Below, in pieces: positions 1 through 10,900 of a stretch of DNA of 64,000 nt. The first letter of the stretch is position 1; every line of letters begins with the position of its first letter. The stretch is from assembly GCA_017429525.1 (NCBI GenBank), contig JAFROT010000003.1, positions 1 to 64,000 on the forward strand, given 5' to 3'. The stretch is from Bacteroidaceae bacterium (GTDB taxonomy: Bacteria; Bacteroidota; Bacteroidia; Bacteroidales; Bacteroidaceae). The translations under genes and the position numbers were made by a program. The notes under the pieces were generated by a model. That model worked only from the letters and a program-made list of their open reading frames with translations, was not told the DNA's origin and searched no databases.

Positions 1-117
1 GCGACGGAATAATCTCAATCACTCCGTCGTACCTACGGCACTCTGGTTAACCGTCAACGGAGAGCAGGGGTTTCGCTTCGCTTCACCCCTGCCTAAATTC
101 CGACACCCCTACGGGGT
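1..117. repeat. Cluster of REP-like hairpins
   Basis: Three inverted repeats follow each other: CGACGGA (2-8) with TCCGTCG (23-29), GCAGGGGT (64-71) with ACCCCTGC (85-92), and ACCCC (105-109) with GGGGT (113-117). The arrangement looks like an intergenic repeat element rather than a gene. The rest of the space to 386 holds no gene that I can see. The family is not identified. Confidence 0.45.
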
Positions 118-386
118 TTGAGCTTCCGAAACTTCAATTATCTTACCTTTTAAGGACATCTGAAAGCATAGAATTAAGCGAATTTGTGCGAATTAGGAGC
201 CGTTTTCCCCATCATTAAGCCGAATAAGTATTGGCGAGCACCTCCCGTCGCGGGGTTAAAGACAAGGTTAGGACCAGTGAAAAAGGACAGCAGACGGCGA
301 ATAAAGGGTAATTTTACACTAATTAAAAAATCTTAACGAGTGAACATTTTTTTGCATTTATTGGTCTCAGTTGCAAAAAAAGTTTG

Positions 387-394
387 TATGTTTG
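387..394 (+). promoter_or_regulatory. Bacteroidetes -7 promoter box
   Basis: TATGTTTG followed by C matches the Bacteroidetes sigma consensus TAnnTTTG. It lies 53 nt before the chosen start at 448 and excludes the upstream in-frame ATG at 340 as the real start. The best upstream TTG (361-363) is 23 nt away, slightly longer than usual. Confidence 0.65.
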
Positions 395-447
395 CAGCCG
401 AAAGCGTTTACTTTAATCATTTATTAACTAATCTAATCTTATCAACA

Positions 448-3400
448 ATGAAGAAAATCTACTTCTTTCTTGCTACGTTGTTAGGTATGTTCGGACTCAT
501 GAACGCGTCCGCACAGACCTATGTAGATTGGGAGCCGGACTACGACAACCCGCTCATTGAAGAGGTTTGGCAGTTCAGCAGCCCGATGTCTGACAGTGAT
601 GAAGGCAACTTCTATGCACTGCTCGACCGCCTGAGCGAATGCCCTGAGGACCAGCACCCTGGCAATGACTTCTGGCATTCATCATGGCATGGTGTCAGCC
701 CCGAATTGGGTTCTCACTACTTCCAGGTAGAGATGCTCGACCCCGAGAACCTGCCTGAAGAGATCGTGTTCGTGTTCACCCGTCGTCCGGCATCCTACGA
801 CCACACCACTGAGTGGAGTGTTCGTGGTACGAATGATCCCGATGCCACTAAGGACGCTTGCACGGAGCTCGCTTACATCATCACTCCGTATTCGAGCAAC
901 ACCGAAACGCTGACTTCTGATCGTTTCAACCCAGGTAACTTCAAGTACCTGCGTTTCTACTCCGAGCATCAGGGCGGTCCCGATCCCGCTTACTACGACC
1001 GTACATACTTCCACCTTGCACGCTTCCAGCTCTATCCTGTGAAGGCTATCGACGAGTGGGAAGCTGCCTACAACATGCTCTCCGAGGCTTTCAACAAGTA
1101 CGTTGTCTATGCAGAGCCCGACTACTTCCCCATTGGCCATCAACCCGGCCAGTATGGCGAAGCTGAGGTCCTGAAGCTGCAAGAGGCCGTTGAGACGCTG
1201 AACGTCTACCTCGAGGAGATGCCTCAGGAAGAACTGGAGAAGCTGACCAAGGCTAAGGCTGACGAGCTGATCAACGCTTGCGAAGAGGCTTACCAGGCCG
1301 TGCTCGCCTCGAAGGTCACCTTCTCGCTTGCCAGTGGCTACTACCGCATTAAGGCTGGTATGGAGTACACCAACTCCGTCGTCATTGGTCAGGACGAAGA
1401 AGGCAACGACATCACCGAGGATCAGGTACGCCAGAAGTACATGATGGGCCACAAGCAAAATGGCAAGCTCTATGGCATCTGGTGGGATCTCGAGACATTC
1501 AATGAGAGCGAAGATCAGCCCGAAGACGGCATTGCCGGTCAGGCTCGCGTGCTCTGGAAGATCGAGAACAAGGGCGATGGCACTTACGACTTCGTCAGCA
1601 TGTACCACGATGGTCGCTTCAAGAATGTAGCTCGTAGCACCGAGGTTGAGATGGATCCTGCATCCGAGAACCTGATGGCTATCGAGCCCGTCTATACGAC
1701 TGACGAGGGCATCACCTATGTCAATATCCGCGTCGCCACTCAGAATGGTGCTGATGGCCTCTTCCTCCATCAGAATGGCCATAGCGACGGTACAGGTAAA
1801 AACGGCTTCCTCGTAGGTTGGTACAACACTTGGAGTGACACCGCTGGACCTCAAGCTTCTGAATGGTACTTCGAGAAGGTCGACGACGCCGAGGCCGAGA
1901 AGATCATCGAAGACTGGGCTCCTTACAAGGATCAGCAAGCCCTCATCGGCCGCATCGCAGATATGATCACCGAGGCTAAGGAGAAGCTGAAGATTGCCAA
2001 GGATGTCTCGCAAATTAAACTCATCACAAGCGCTGATCAACTCAGCAGCCCCTGTTCTGATGTAGACGAAGGTCAGCATATCGAGTACCTGATTGACGGC
2101 GACACCGGCAACTTCTGGCACACCGACTGGCATGGCAACTTCACTACCGAGGAACACCACTACCTGCAAGTTGAACTCGCAGATCCCATCCCCGCCGAAG
2201 TCTACTTCCAGTTCACTCGTCGTAAGACAGACAACAACCATATCACCAAGTGGAGTGTCTACGGCACCAACGAAGACAACTTTGACCTCACACAGGCCGA
2301 TATCGAGAAGTTGGCTGAGTTTGACACACCTTATGGCAGCAACACCGAGACCATCGCTTCAGCTCCTTTCGAATCGAAGGGCTATAAGTACCTCCGCTTC
2401 TACTGCGAAGCAACCAGCAATAGCGGCAACAGTTCATTCTGGCACGCTTCTGAGTTCATGGTATGCTATGACGAGGATAACCCGCAGTCGCAGTACGTAG
2501 CTCTCGGCACTACCGCCAAGAACCTCGAGAACATCGTCAGCGCTATCGAAGCTAAGGAAACAGCTGACCGTACGATTGAGGACTACAACACCCTCAAGTC
2601 CATCCTCGATGCCTTCAACGAGAAGTTCGTTGATCCCGCAGCTCTGCGCGAGCAGATTGCCAAGGTCGACGGCCACTCCAGTCAGATTGCCGTCGGTACG
2701 CAACCTGGCTTCTGGCCCGACAACAGCACGGGCGAGACCCTCGACAACACCGTCCTCGCCGCTAAGGCTTACGACGAGTCGGGTAACTACACGCCCGAGC
2801 AGAGCGAAGACTTCATCGCCCAGCTGAAGGCTGCCGACGAGGCCATCACCGCTGCTGCCATCAAGGTTCAGGAAGGCAAGTGGTATCGCATCCGCTTCGG
2901 TACCGAAGAGGAATACGAAGCCAACAACTGGCCCACCGGTGGCAACGAAGAGTACGTCGACGACGCTGGCAACCTCGTCTACGAGTCTCTCTATGGCAAG
3001 TATGTTGTCGTAGCTGACTGGGAAGAGGGCATCATTCAGGTCGATCCCGATGCAGTTGCTCTCGGCTACAACGCCTTCTTGGACAGCGAAGAGGATATCG
3101 TCGACAAGGACATGTCGCTCTGGCGCTTCATCAACGTAGGTGACACCGCTTACGTCATCCAGAACAAGGCTACCGGCCTGTTCATCCACGGTGGTGGCAA
3201 CATCACGATGAGCGCATCGCCCTCACTCTTCACTCAGCTCATCGCTGGTCAGGGCCAGAACGCATTCATCGCTCAGAAAGTCAACGGCGAGACCATCAGC
3301 CCGCTGCACGCCGCTCGCAACTACAACATCCTCTGCACTTGGGGTTCGCTCCAGGATGACGGCATCTGGCAGGGTACTGGCAACAAGGACGCTCGTCGCG

Positions 3401-4044
3401 CTTGCTTCTTCGTTGAAGAGGTCGAGGACGTCGAGAGCAGCTACGATGGCACCGAATTCAACATCGCTGCTACGCCCGGCACCGTGCGCACCTACTGCTT
3501 CCCCACCGCCATCAAGGGCGAGACGGGCATGTATGAGCTCATGAAGGCCGAGACCACCGACGAGGGCATCAGCCTGACCATCTGCCCCGTGAAGGAAGTG
3601 GCCGCTGGCGCACCCTTCATCTTCATCACCGAAGGCGAAGCTTCTGAGGACGCTGAGGCCGACCTCCTGCCCTTCACCCACGGCTACGACATCGTCACCG
3701 AGCCTCTGGCCAAGAACGGCCTCACCGGTGCTCTCTATCAGACCACCGTCGGCAAGGGCGTGATCACACTCAGCAACGGCAAGTTCGCTGTCACGAAGAG
3801 CCCGTCGGCTACTACTCCCGACTGCAGCGCCTACATCGTCAACGGCGAGGAAGGCTTCGCAGACGTGCCCGTCACCATCACCATCGACATGGAGGGCGAC
3901 AACATCCAGGCTGCCCTGGAGAACGTAGCTCGCACGAGTGACATCTACACCATCGACGGCCGCCTCGTAGGCAAGGGCAACATCAACAGCCTGCGCAACA
4001 AGGGCATCTACATCGTAGGTGGCACGAAGGTCATCGTGAAGTAA
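448..4044 (+). CDS. Large secreted protein with two discoidin-like (F5/8 type C) domains
   Basis: A secreted protein of about 1198 residues. ATG 448 is chosen because it begins a clean signal peptide (MKKIYFFLATLLGMFG, cleaved near NASAQ) and lies after the promoter box at 387; the frame stays open upstream to 340. Two copies of a galactose-binding/discoidin-like module are visible, at about residues 35-200 and 525-680, each with the pattern SSP.SD..EG...L.D...FWH..WHG followed by HY.QVE and FTRR. Between and after them are modules with GYYRIKAG and KWYRIRFG that recur in the genes at 4301 and 11160. The C-terminus (IYTIDGRLVGKGN then GIYIVGGTKVIVK) is the short sorting-like tail common on exported Bacteroidales proteins. 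It probably binds glycans or glycoproteins outside the cell. No catalytic motif was recognised. Paralogue of the next gene. Confidence 0.85.
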   Translation: MKKIYFFLATLLGMFGLMNASAQTYVDWEPDYDNPLIEEVWQFSSPMSDSDEGNFYALLDRLSECPEDQHPGNDFWHSSWHGVSPELGSHYFQVEMLDPENLPEEIVFVFTRRPASYDHTTEWSVRGTNDPDATKDACTELAYIITPYSSNTETLTSDRFNPGNFKYLRFYSEHQGGPDPAYYDRTYFHLARFQLYPVKAIDEWEAAYNMLSEAFNKYVVYAEPDYFPIGHQPGQYGEAEVLKLQEAVETLNVYLEEMPQEELEKLTKAKADELINACEEAYQAVLASKVTFSLASGYYRIKAGMEYTNSVVIGQDEEGNDITEDQVRQKYMMGHKQNGKLYGIWWDLETFNESEDQPEDGIAGQARVLWKIENKGDGTYDFVSMYHDGRFKNVARSTEVEMDPASENLMAIEPVYTTDEGITYVNIRVATQNGADGLFLHQNGHSDGTGKNGFLVGWYNTWSDTAGPQASEWYFEKVDDAEAEKIIEDWAPYKDQQALIGRIADMITEAKEKLKIAKDVSQIKLITSADQLSSPCSDVDEGQHIEYLIDGDTGNFWHTDWHGNFTTEEHHYLQVELADPIPAEVYFQFTRRKTDNNHITKWSVYGTNEDNFDLTQADIEKLAEFDTPYGSNTETIASAPFESKGYKYLRFYCEATSNSGNSSFWHASEFMVCYDEDNPQSQYVALGTTAKNLENIVSAIEAKETADRTIEDYNTLKSILDAFNEKFVDPAALREQIAKVDGHSSQIAVGTQPGFWPDNSTGETLDNTVLAAKAYDESGNYTPEQSEDFIAQLKAADEAITAAAIKVQEGKWYRIRFGTEEEYEANNWPTGGNEEYVDDAGNLVYESLYGKYVVVADWEEGIIQVDPDAVALGYNAFLDSEEDIVDKDMSLWRFINVGDTAYVIQNKATGLFIHGGGNITMSASPSLFTQLIAGQGQNAFIAQKVNGETISPLHAARNYNILCTWGSLQDDGIWQGTGNKDARRACFFVEEVEDVESSYDGTEFNIAATPGTVRTYCFPTAIKGETGMYELMKAETTDEGISLTICPVKEVAAGAPFIFITEGEASEDAEADLLPFTHGYDIVTEPLAKNGLTGALYQTTVGKGVITLSNGKFAVTKSPSATTPDCSAYIVNGEEGFADVPVTITIDMEGDNIQAALENVARTSDIYTIDGRLVGKGNINSLRNKGIYIVGGTKVIVK

Positions 4045-4082
4045 GTTGACAACAACACCGACCTAACGGTCATTCCCCTTAC

Positions 4083-4120
4083 GAAGGAGGGCGCTCACCT
4101 GACGGGCGCCCTCCTTCTTT
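4083..4120 (+). terminator. Rho-independent terminator
   Basis: A perfect 12-bp stem, GAAGGAGGGCGC (4083-4094) pairing with GCGCCCTCCTTC (4106-4117), has an 11-nt loop and is followed by a short T-rich run. It lies 38 nt after the stop of the first secreted-protein gene. Confidence 0.85.
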
Positions 4121-4212
4121 CTTTCGTACCGATACATTGTCAAACGGACACGCTTTTTTCGTTAAAAATCAATAAAAGCACGCCTTCTACGTGTTTTTTC
4201 AACGGCCTGACA

Positions 4213-4243
4213 CTTGCCTTTTCAATCTATCTGACTATTTTTG
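4213..4243 (+). promoter_or_regulatory. Promoter of second secreted-protein gene
   Basis: CTTG (4213-4216) and TATTTTTG (4236-4243) are separated by 19 nt, fitting the Bacteroidetes -33/-7 promoter. The box overlaps the first in-frame ATG of the open frame, so translation must begin later, at 4301. Confidence 0.75.
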
Positions 4244-4300
4244 TACCCGCTAACGAGACAATCACTATCAACTTTTATTCATCACCTAAACAACTATCGT

Positions 4301-7300
4301 ATGAAGAAATTCTACTTCTTGTGCGCACTTCTGCTCTCCCTCGTCGGAGTCACGAAAGTGCAAGCTCAGGACGACGAAGTCGTCATTGAGATCAACCACA
4401 ACGGAGGCACATGGACGGGCGCCAGCAGCACCGCCTATGCCAAAGAGTGGACGTCCAACAACAAGGACACGGAGATCAAGATCAATTGCAACCACAACAA
4501 CATGAGCTTCTACGACGGCACGAACATCCAGTTCTACAGTTCTATCCTTCCCAGCCAGTCGTACAACTACACGTTCTCGCTCACCAACCCCGACTACTAC
4601 TTCGCCGAGGTGAACTTCGACTTCATCCCCACGAAGCACCCCAACTTCAGAATCGGCCCCGTGTCGGTGAACATCGACGACGTCGTGGCCCGCAGCGAGA
4701 GCGCCAGTGACCCTCAGCACTTCCAGTGGACCAACGAGGACAACACGCTGACCTCGTTCGTGCTCACCGTGAGCACCGACGATGCCGACTACCACTGCTT
4801 TGCCGGAACGACCAACTTCTTCATCACCCTGAAAAAGCGTCCCGACATCGATGCCGCCTGGGACCGCTTCCGCAAGCTGATGGACCAGTACACCTTCGAG
4901 GAGGATGCTTTCCTCGCTGACGGCACCCCCGGTTCCTACGACGCCGAAGCCAAGACCACCTTCTTCCAGACCTACAACGAGGGCCAGAACCTCGAGAACC
5001 TGCCAGCCGATGAGGTGACCGTAGAGATGCTCGATGCCATGGGCGAGAAAGTGGCTGCTGCCTACGAGGCTCTCGTCGCTTCGAAGAACATGAACTTCGA
5101 GCTGGCCGACGGCTACTACCGCGTTCGCACAGCTCTGGAGTACTCCACAGGTGTGAAATACCTCTACGCCAATGTGAGCAACAACCTGTACTACAGCATT
5201 TGGTACACGCCTGAGGAAGGCAATCCCACCGACGCCATCTCCGTCATCTGGAAGATCACGCGCAGCGACGATGGCTTCGACCTCGAGAGCCCCATCTACC
5301 CCAATGTCCGCTACCAGCCCACTTCCAAGGGCGTCGTCACCTCGGGCAGCACACGCATCTTCCGCCTCGTGGAGAATGCTGAGGACAAGCTGGCCTTCGA
5401 CCCCGCCATCACCATCGACGGCACCACCTACTTCAACATCCGCAGCACCGCCGAGAAAGGCACCGACGGCACCTACTTCCACCAGAACGGCCATGGCAGC
5501 GGCAGCGGCACCTCCGGATACATCATTCCCTGGTACGCCACCTATTCTTATAGCAACGGCGTCGGCGCCTCGGAGTGGGTCTTCGAGCCCGTGAGCGACG
5601 AGGAAGCTCAGCAAATCATCACCGACTACGAGCCCATCCGCATCCAGAAGGAGCGCACCGCAGCCTACACAGCCCTGAAGAAGGAAGCCACCAACATCCT
5701 CGAGAGCAGCAAAGAACTCATCCAGGGCGAAGCCCTCATCACCAGCGCTGACCAGCTCAGCTCGCCGTGGTCCGACACGTCCGAAGGCCTGGATCTTGGC
5801 GCCATCCTCGACGGCAACGCCTCCACCTACTGGCACTCCGACTGGCACAGCGGTAACGTCGATAACCACACTCACTACCTGCAGGTAGAGCTTACCGAGG
5901 CCCTCGACTGCCCCGTACGCCTGACCCTCACACGCCGCCAGGCTGCCAACGACCACATTACCAAGTGGGGCGTCTACGGCAGTAACGATTCCGAGGCAGC
6001 TGACGACGACTGGGTGAAGCTGGCCACGCTCGAAAGCCCCTTCGGCAACAACACCGAGACCATCAACGCCAGCCCGTCGTTTGACACAAAGGGCTACAAG
6101 TACCTCCGCTTCTACATCGACGGCACCACCACGGGACGCGGCTACGGCCACATGAGCGAATTCCAACTCTACGCCATGTCGATTCCTGCGACCTCGCAGT
6201 ACATCCTCATCGGCGAAGCCGGCAAGAACCTCGACAACGTCCTCTTCGAGCAAGGTGATGTCGACGATGCCACCGTCACCCAAGAGGCCCTCGACGAGCT
6301 GCAGGCTGCCTACGACGCCTTCATGGCGCTCTATGTAGATCCCGCTGAACTCCGCGAACTCATCGCTAAGGCCGAGGCTATTGCCGAAGGTATCGTCGTC
6401 GGCACCAACCCGGGTAGCTGGAACGATGCCTACGTAGGTGCCGACCTGAAGAAGGCCGTTGACGAAGCTAAGGCTTACGATGAAGCTAAGGTCTACGTTC
6501 AGGCAACAAGCCAGGCACACATCAATAAGATCAACACACTCTACGACGCTGTCCTTGCTGCTGCCAACCAGGTGCAGGAGAACAAGTGGTACCGCTTCCG
6601 CTTCGGCACCGAAGAGGAGTTCGAGAAGTACGGATGGGACATGGAGGCTGGTGCAGCTGTCATGACCGAAGATGGCGGTGAAGCCGACGAAGCCCTCTGG
6701 GGAAAATATGTCGTAGCCGCCTTCTGGGAGGCTAACGATGGTGTCCGCAGCGTCATCACAGCCTTTGCCGACGATATCCGTCTGGGCAACGGCATGTTCG
6801 TGGATGCCGACGGCGACATCGCCGAAAAGGAGCTCTCGCAATTCCGCTTCATCAACGTAGGCGACAGCGCTTACATGATCCAGAACCGTGCCACGGGCAT
6901 GTTCCTGAAGGCTGCCGGAACCACAGGCAGCGTCACACTCGACGCTCATCCCACCCTCTTCAATGCCAACACCATCGGCTACGGCCTCACCGTATTTGCT
7001 GCCCGCGACCTCTCCGGCACGAAGCAGAACTACCTGCACGCCGCCCGCAACTACAACCAGATCGTGACTTGGGACGCCAACACCCCCGGCAGCCGCAGCG
7101 GCTTCTTCGTAGAGGAGGTAGGCGATGCCACGGGCTACGCCGAGCCTGGCTTCAAGATGGATGTCCAGCCCGGTGCACTCTATTCGATGTGCTACCCTGT
7201 CGACCTCACCCTCGAGCCCGACAATGGTCAACTCTACACCGTCAGCAAGGTCGAAGGAACACACGTCACCTTCGCTCCCATCGAGAAAGTGGAAGCCGGA

Positions 7301-7789
7301 CGTCCGTTCCTCTTCATCAATGGCAATCCTGAGGAGTATAACCCCGAGAACCCCGTTGAGACCGTCACCTTCCACCATGGCTATGACCTCGCTCCCGAGG
7401 CACAGGAAGGCGAACTCTTCGCCGGTACCTATACTCAGAAGGAGCTGGGTGCTGGCTACATCGTCACAGGCGGTGCCTTAATCGAGACGCTCGGTGCACA
7501 TGCCGGCGACTACGCCCTCAACAAGTTCTTCACGACCGAGAAGTTTATCACTAACTCTGTGAATGCCCACGGTGCTTACATCATCCTCGAGGAAGGAGCA
7601 GCAGGTGCAGTGACCTTCTCGCTCGACGGCACTCTGGACGGCATCGCTGATGCTATCGCCAACGTCAGCCGCACAGGTAAGATCTACACCATCGACGGCC
7701 GTCTCGTAGGCACGGGCAACCTCAACAGCCTCCGTGGCCTCGGCAAGGGCATCTACATCGTAGGTGGCACAAAGGTTATCGTGAAGTAA
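4301..7789 (+). CDS. Large secreted protein with discoidin-like domain, paralogue of preceding gene
   Basis: About 1162 residues. The ATG at 4301 starts a typical signal peptide (MKKFYFLCALLLSLVGV, cleaved near VQAQ); an in-frame upstream ATG at 4241 overlaps the promoter and is rejected. The N-terminal 170 residues differ from the paralogue. Then come the GYYRVRTA module, one discoidin-like domain at about residues 480-626 (SSPWSD.SEG, YWHSDWHSG, LQVELTEA, LTRRQAANDH), the KWYRFRFG module and the tail IYTIDGRLVGTGN...GKGIYIVGG. Similarity along most of the length to the gene at 448 points to tandem duplication. Its own promoter and terminator make it a separate transcription unit. Likely extracellular or surface-attached and ligand binding. 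No enzyme motif seen. Confidence 0.85.
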   Translation: MKKFYFLCALLLSLVGVTKVQAQDDEVVIEINHNGGTWTGASSTAYAKEWTSNNKDTEIKINCNHNNMSFYDGTNIQFYSSILPSQSYNYTFSLTNPDYYFAEVNFDFIPTKHPNFRIGPVSVNIDDVVARSESASDPQHFQWTNEDNTLTSFVLTVSTDDADYHCFAGTTNFFITLKKRPDIDAAWDRFRKLMDQYTFEEDAFLADGTPGSYDAEAKTTFFQTYNEGQNLENLPADEVTVEMLDAMGEKVAAAYEALVASKNMNFELADGYYRVRTALEYSTGVKYLYANVSNNLYYSIWYTPEEGNPTDAISVIWKITRSDDGFDLESPIYPNVRYQPTSKGVVTSGSTRIFRLVENAEDKLAFDPAITIDGTTYFNIRSTAEKGTDGTYFHQNGHGSGSGTSGYIIPWYATYSYSNGVGASEWVFEPVSDEEAQQIITDYEPIRIQKERTAAYTALKKEATNILESSKELIQGEALITSADQLSSPWSDTSEGLDLGAILDGNASTYWHSDWHSGNVDNHTHYLQVELTEALDCPVRLTLTRRQAANDHITKWGVYGSNDSEAADDDWVKLATLESPFGNNTETINASPSFDTKGYKYLRFYIDGTTTGRGYGHMSEFQLYAMSIPATSQYILIGEAGKNLDNVLFEQGDVDDATVTQEALDELQAAYDAFMALYVDPAELRELIAKAEAIAEGIVVGTNPGSWNDAYVGADLKKAVDEAKAYDEAKVYVQATSQAHINKINTLYDAVLAAANQVQENKWYRFRFGTEEEFEKYGWDMEAGAAVMTEDGGEADEALWGKYVVAAFWEANDGVRSVITAFADDIRLGNGMFVDADGDIAEKELSQFRFINVGDSAYMIQNRATGMFLKAAGTTGSVTLDAHPTLFNANTIGYGLTVFAARDLSGTKQNYLHAARNYNQIVTWDANTPGSRSGFFVEEVGDATGYAEPGFKMDVQPGALYSMCYPVDLTLEPDNGQLYTVSKVEGTHVTFAPIEKVEAGRPFLFINGNPEEYNPENPVETVTFHHGYDLAPEAQEGELFAGTYTQKELGAGYIVTGGALIETLGAHAGDYALNKFFTTEKFITNSVNAHGAYIILEEGAAGAVTFSLDGTLDGIADAIANVSRTGKIYTIDGRLVGTGNLNSLRGLGKGIYIVGGTKVIVK

Positions 7790-7825
7790 GCATCTAGACC
7801 ATTCATTCCTTCATAACCTATAACT

Positions 7826-7866
7826 CATCAGAGGGAGACCTTTTCGGGTTTCCCTCTGATGTTTTT
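7826..7866 (+). terminator. Rho-independent terminator
   Basis: CATCAGAGGGA (7826-7836) pairs with TCCCTCTGATG (7851-7861), followed by TTTTTC. It ends the transcript of the gene stopping at 7789. Confidence 0.9.
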
Positions 7867-7921
7867 CTACACTTATTCCGCCACGGAAAAACACTTTCTG
7901 ACGTTTTTTTCACACGGAATG

Positions 7922-7952
7922 CTTGCTATATGAGATTTTAAGCGTATCTTTG
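7922..7952 (+). promoter_or_regulatory. Promoter of the M60-type peptidase gene
   Basis: CTTG (7922-7925), a 19-nt spacer and TATCTTTG (7945-7952) followed by C form a full Bacteroidetes promoter, 30 nt before the start codon at 7983. Confidence 0.8.
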
Positions 7953-7982
7953 CTCGCTGAATCTAACAAAAGACTAACTAAT

Positions 7983-10900
7983 ATGAAGAAACTCTATCTC
8001 TTTCTGCTCGCTTTCCTCGGCATTGTGGGAAGCATGACGTTGCGTGCTGAGGATTTCGGTGAAGGCCTCATCCGCCTGCGCAACAAACGAACTTCCAACG
8101 CTTGTCTCACCACAACCCAAAGCGGCAAGGCCGTAGGCGCCACGCGCAATACCACCCAGATCGGGCAAGTGTGGGTGCTGCTGAAGGACGGCAACGGCTA
8201 CACCGTCCGCAGTGCCAATACGGGCGAGTACCTGCAAGCTGAATTTGCTACACCTGGTAAGTCCAAGACGCGCCTTTACATCCAGAGCAGCCCCAACAAT
8301 AAGAGCACGGAGAAGTACGTGAACATCTCGTCGAAGAGCGACTTCAGCGGACAATCCTGCCTCAACCTGAACGGCGATGGCAAAGGCATCTACAAATGGT
8401 CGTACGCGGGCGATTCCGGCAGCGACTGGCTCATCGAGAAAGTCGACAACTTTGACTACGACGAAATCCACGACAAGCTGATGGCTCAGAACCCCTACGC
8501 TGGCGAGCTGAAGGACGGTGCCTACTATCGCATCGTCAGTTACTACGACCTCGTCGTCACGGGCGGCGACAACATCTCGACGAAACAACCCGACGCCAGC
8601 AACTTCTCCCAGTACTGGCAGTTGCACAAGAGCGGCACGGGATGGACGATTCAGAACGTTGTATCGGAGCGATATATACAGCGTCAGAACACGATGAGTG
8701 CCATCTTCCGTGAAGGCGCAAGCAAAGTGATCTTCAACATCAAGCCAGTGGCCGACGACTGGGACTACAGATGGACCATCTACTACGGTTCGGAGAACGC
8801 AGGTCTGCATGATGCCAGCTCACAGAGCCACAACGTCGTGCGTTGGTACACCGATGCAGCCGCCAGCGAATGGCGCTTTGAGGAGGTTGAACTCTCCGAG
8901 GCCGACATCGAGAAAGCTCGCGGTGGACAACAAGCCTACGAGGAACTGGTGAAGAGTAAGACCGTCATACAGCAACATCTCGACAACCTGTTCGACAACA
9001 AGGCCTGCACAGAGCTGAAAGCCGACATCCAAGCCCTCAGCGACGAGCAACTGGCTGCCAACGAACATTTCGCAGCCCTTAATGACGACATGAAGGCTAT
9101 GGTGCTGAAGGTGAAGAACAATACGTGGCAGCAGTTCACCAACAAGACGACAGGCTACACGGCAGGCTACGAGCAATTCTTCCGCGTGGCCAACTACGGC
9201 CCCTACAGCAACTGCGACGATATGGCCAATGGCTCCAACTTCACGATGAGCAATGCCTTCGGCCGTCTCTCCGGCCCCACAGGCATCGTGGCTAATCCCG
9301 GTGATATCGTATACATCTACGTGAACAACAACCCCAAGAGTGGTTCTACCCTGCAGCTCGAAGCCGTCAGCACCGATGGCGTAGCGGGCAATCATCCCAC
9401 AGGTGACCTGACTACGCTGCGCGCTGGCCTCAACCTGTTCCGCTTCACCGAGCAGAAGATGCTCTACATCCTGCATCAAGTCACCAACACCAGCAGCAAG
9501 CTGGCCAACTTCCCCGACATTCAGATTCACATCGAAGGCGGTCAGCTCAACGGCTACTGGGATGCCACGCGCGGCATGACCAATGCCGACTGGAAACTCC
9601 TGCAGCAAGACCTGCTCAAGGCCAGCCCCTTCCTCAACCTGAAGAACAAGCACCTCGTCTTCCAGATGGACACGCCGCTCGTGCTGGAAGCTGAACCCAA
9701 TGAGATGGAAGGCCTGATGCACGTCTGGGACCAGATTTGTGCCAATGAGGACCGTTACATGGGTGTCGAAGACTTCGAGGGTCGCTACAACAATATCTGG
9801 AACGCCTTCAGCGGCGCCAGCTCCTACATGCACTCCACGACACGCGGTACGTGGTACACCGAGTCGACCATCTCGACCGTCATGAACTACAAGAAGATGA
9901 CGACGGGCGGCGGCAACCTGTGGGGTCCGAGCCATGAGATTGGACACAACCATCAGGGCAGCATCAAGGTCATCGGCTCCACCGAAAGTTCCAACAACTT
10001 GTTCTCAAACATCAACACGTTCGAGTCAGGTATCCTTAACTCACGCCGCTACTATCCTCATCAGAACTTCGACTACATGGCCAACGGCACTCCTTGGCTG
10101 CAGCGAAACATCTGGATGACAACTTCTATGTTCTTCCAGCTCTATCTCTACTTCCACGTTCAGCACCATGATGACAACTTCCTGCCCAACCTGTTCCGCA
10201 TGATGCGCAAACGCCCGCTCAACCGTGGCACATGGGACGGCAACGCCACCTGGACATCCACGAGCGGCGAGACGGGAACAGGCGCTTACATAGCCTCAGG
10301 TGCTAATGACTACCTGCACTTAGCCAAGATGATCTGCGACGTAGCACAGGCTGACCTCTCAGAGTTCTTCGAGGCTTATGGTATGTTCATCCCTGTGAAC
10401 AAGATGCATGTCGGCGACTACTCCAACCATATCGTCACGACCGCTCAGGTGCAAATCAATTCGGCTAAGGCCTATATGCAAAAGTACGAGAAGAAGCTCG
10501 GCAACATCATGTTCATCGACGACCGCGTCATCAAGAAGAAGGCCGATGCCGACAACATCTTCGGTTGTGTTCCTGCTTCTGATGGCTACAAGCGTGCCAA
10601 CGACGAATATCCCTACCTGATGGCCTCTGCAACAGCTGCCTACGTGGGTGGCGACTACGAATCATTCACCGCCGATGCAAAGCCCATCAACGACGACTAC
10701 TACACGCTCTCGACCAATGGCAAGAACATCGTCTTCCAGGGCACACGCAACTACGCTGGCCACAAGTTCTACGATGCCGATGGCAATCTCATCTGGGCGA
10801 CCAATAAGCGTTCCGACGCCCTCCCGAAGGTCGTACTTGACCTCGGCATCGAGAATGTGCGCATCATGACTGCTATGTACGACATGACGGATGTCCCCTG

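Noticed and set aside
682-2241. Long open frames on the minus strand opposite the secreted-protein genes (also 4286-7378, 8820-9953)
   Set aside because: They mirror the GC-rich codon use of the real genes, have low-complexity V/L/E-rich text, no signal peptide and no motif; they are shadows.
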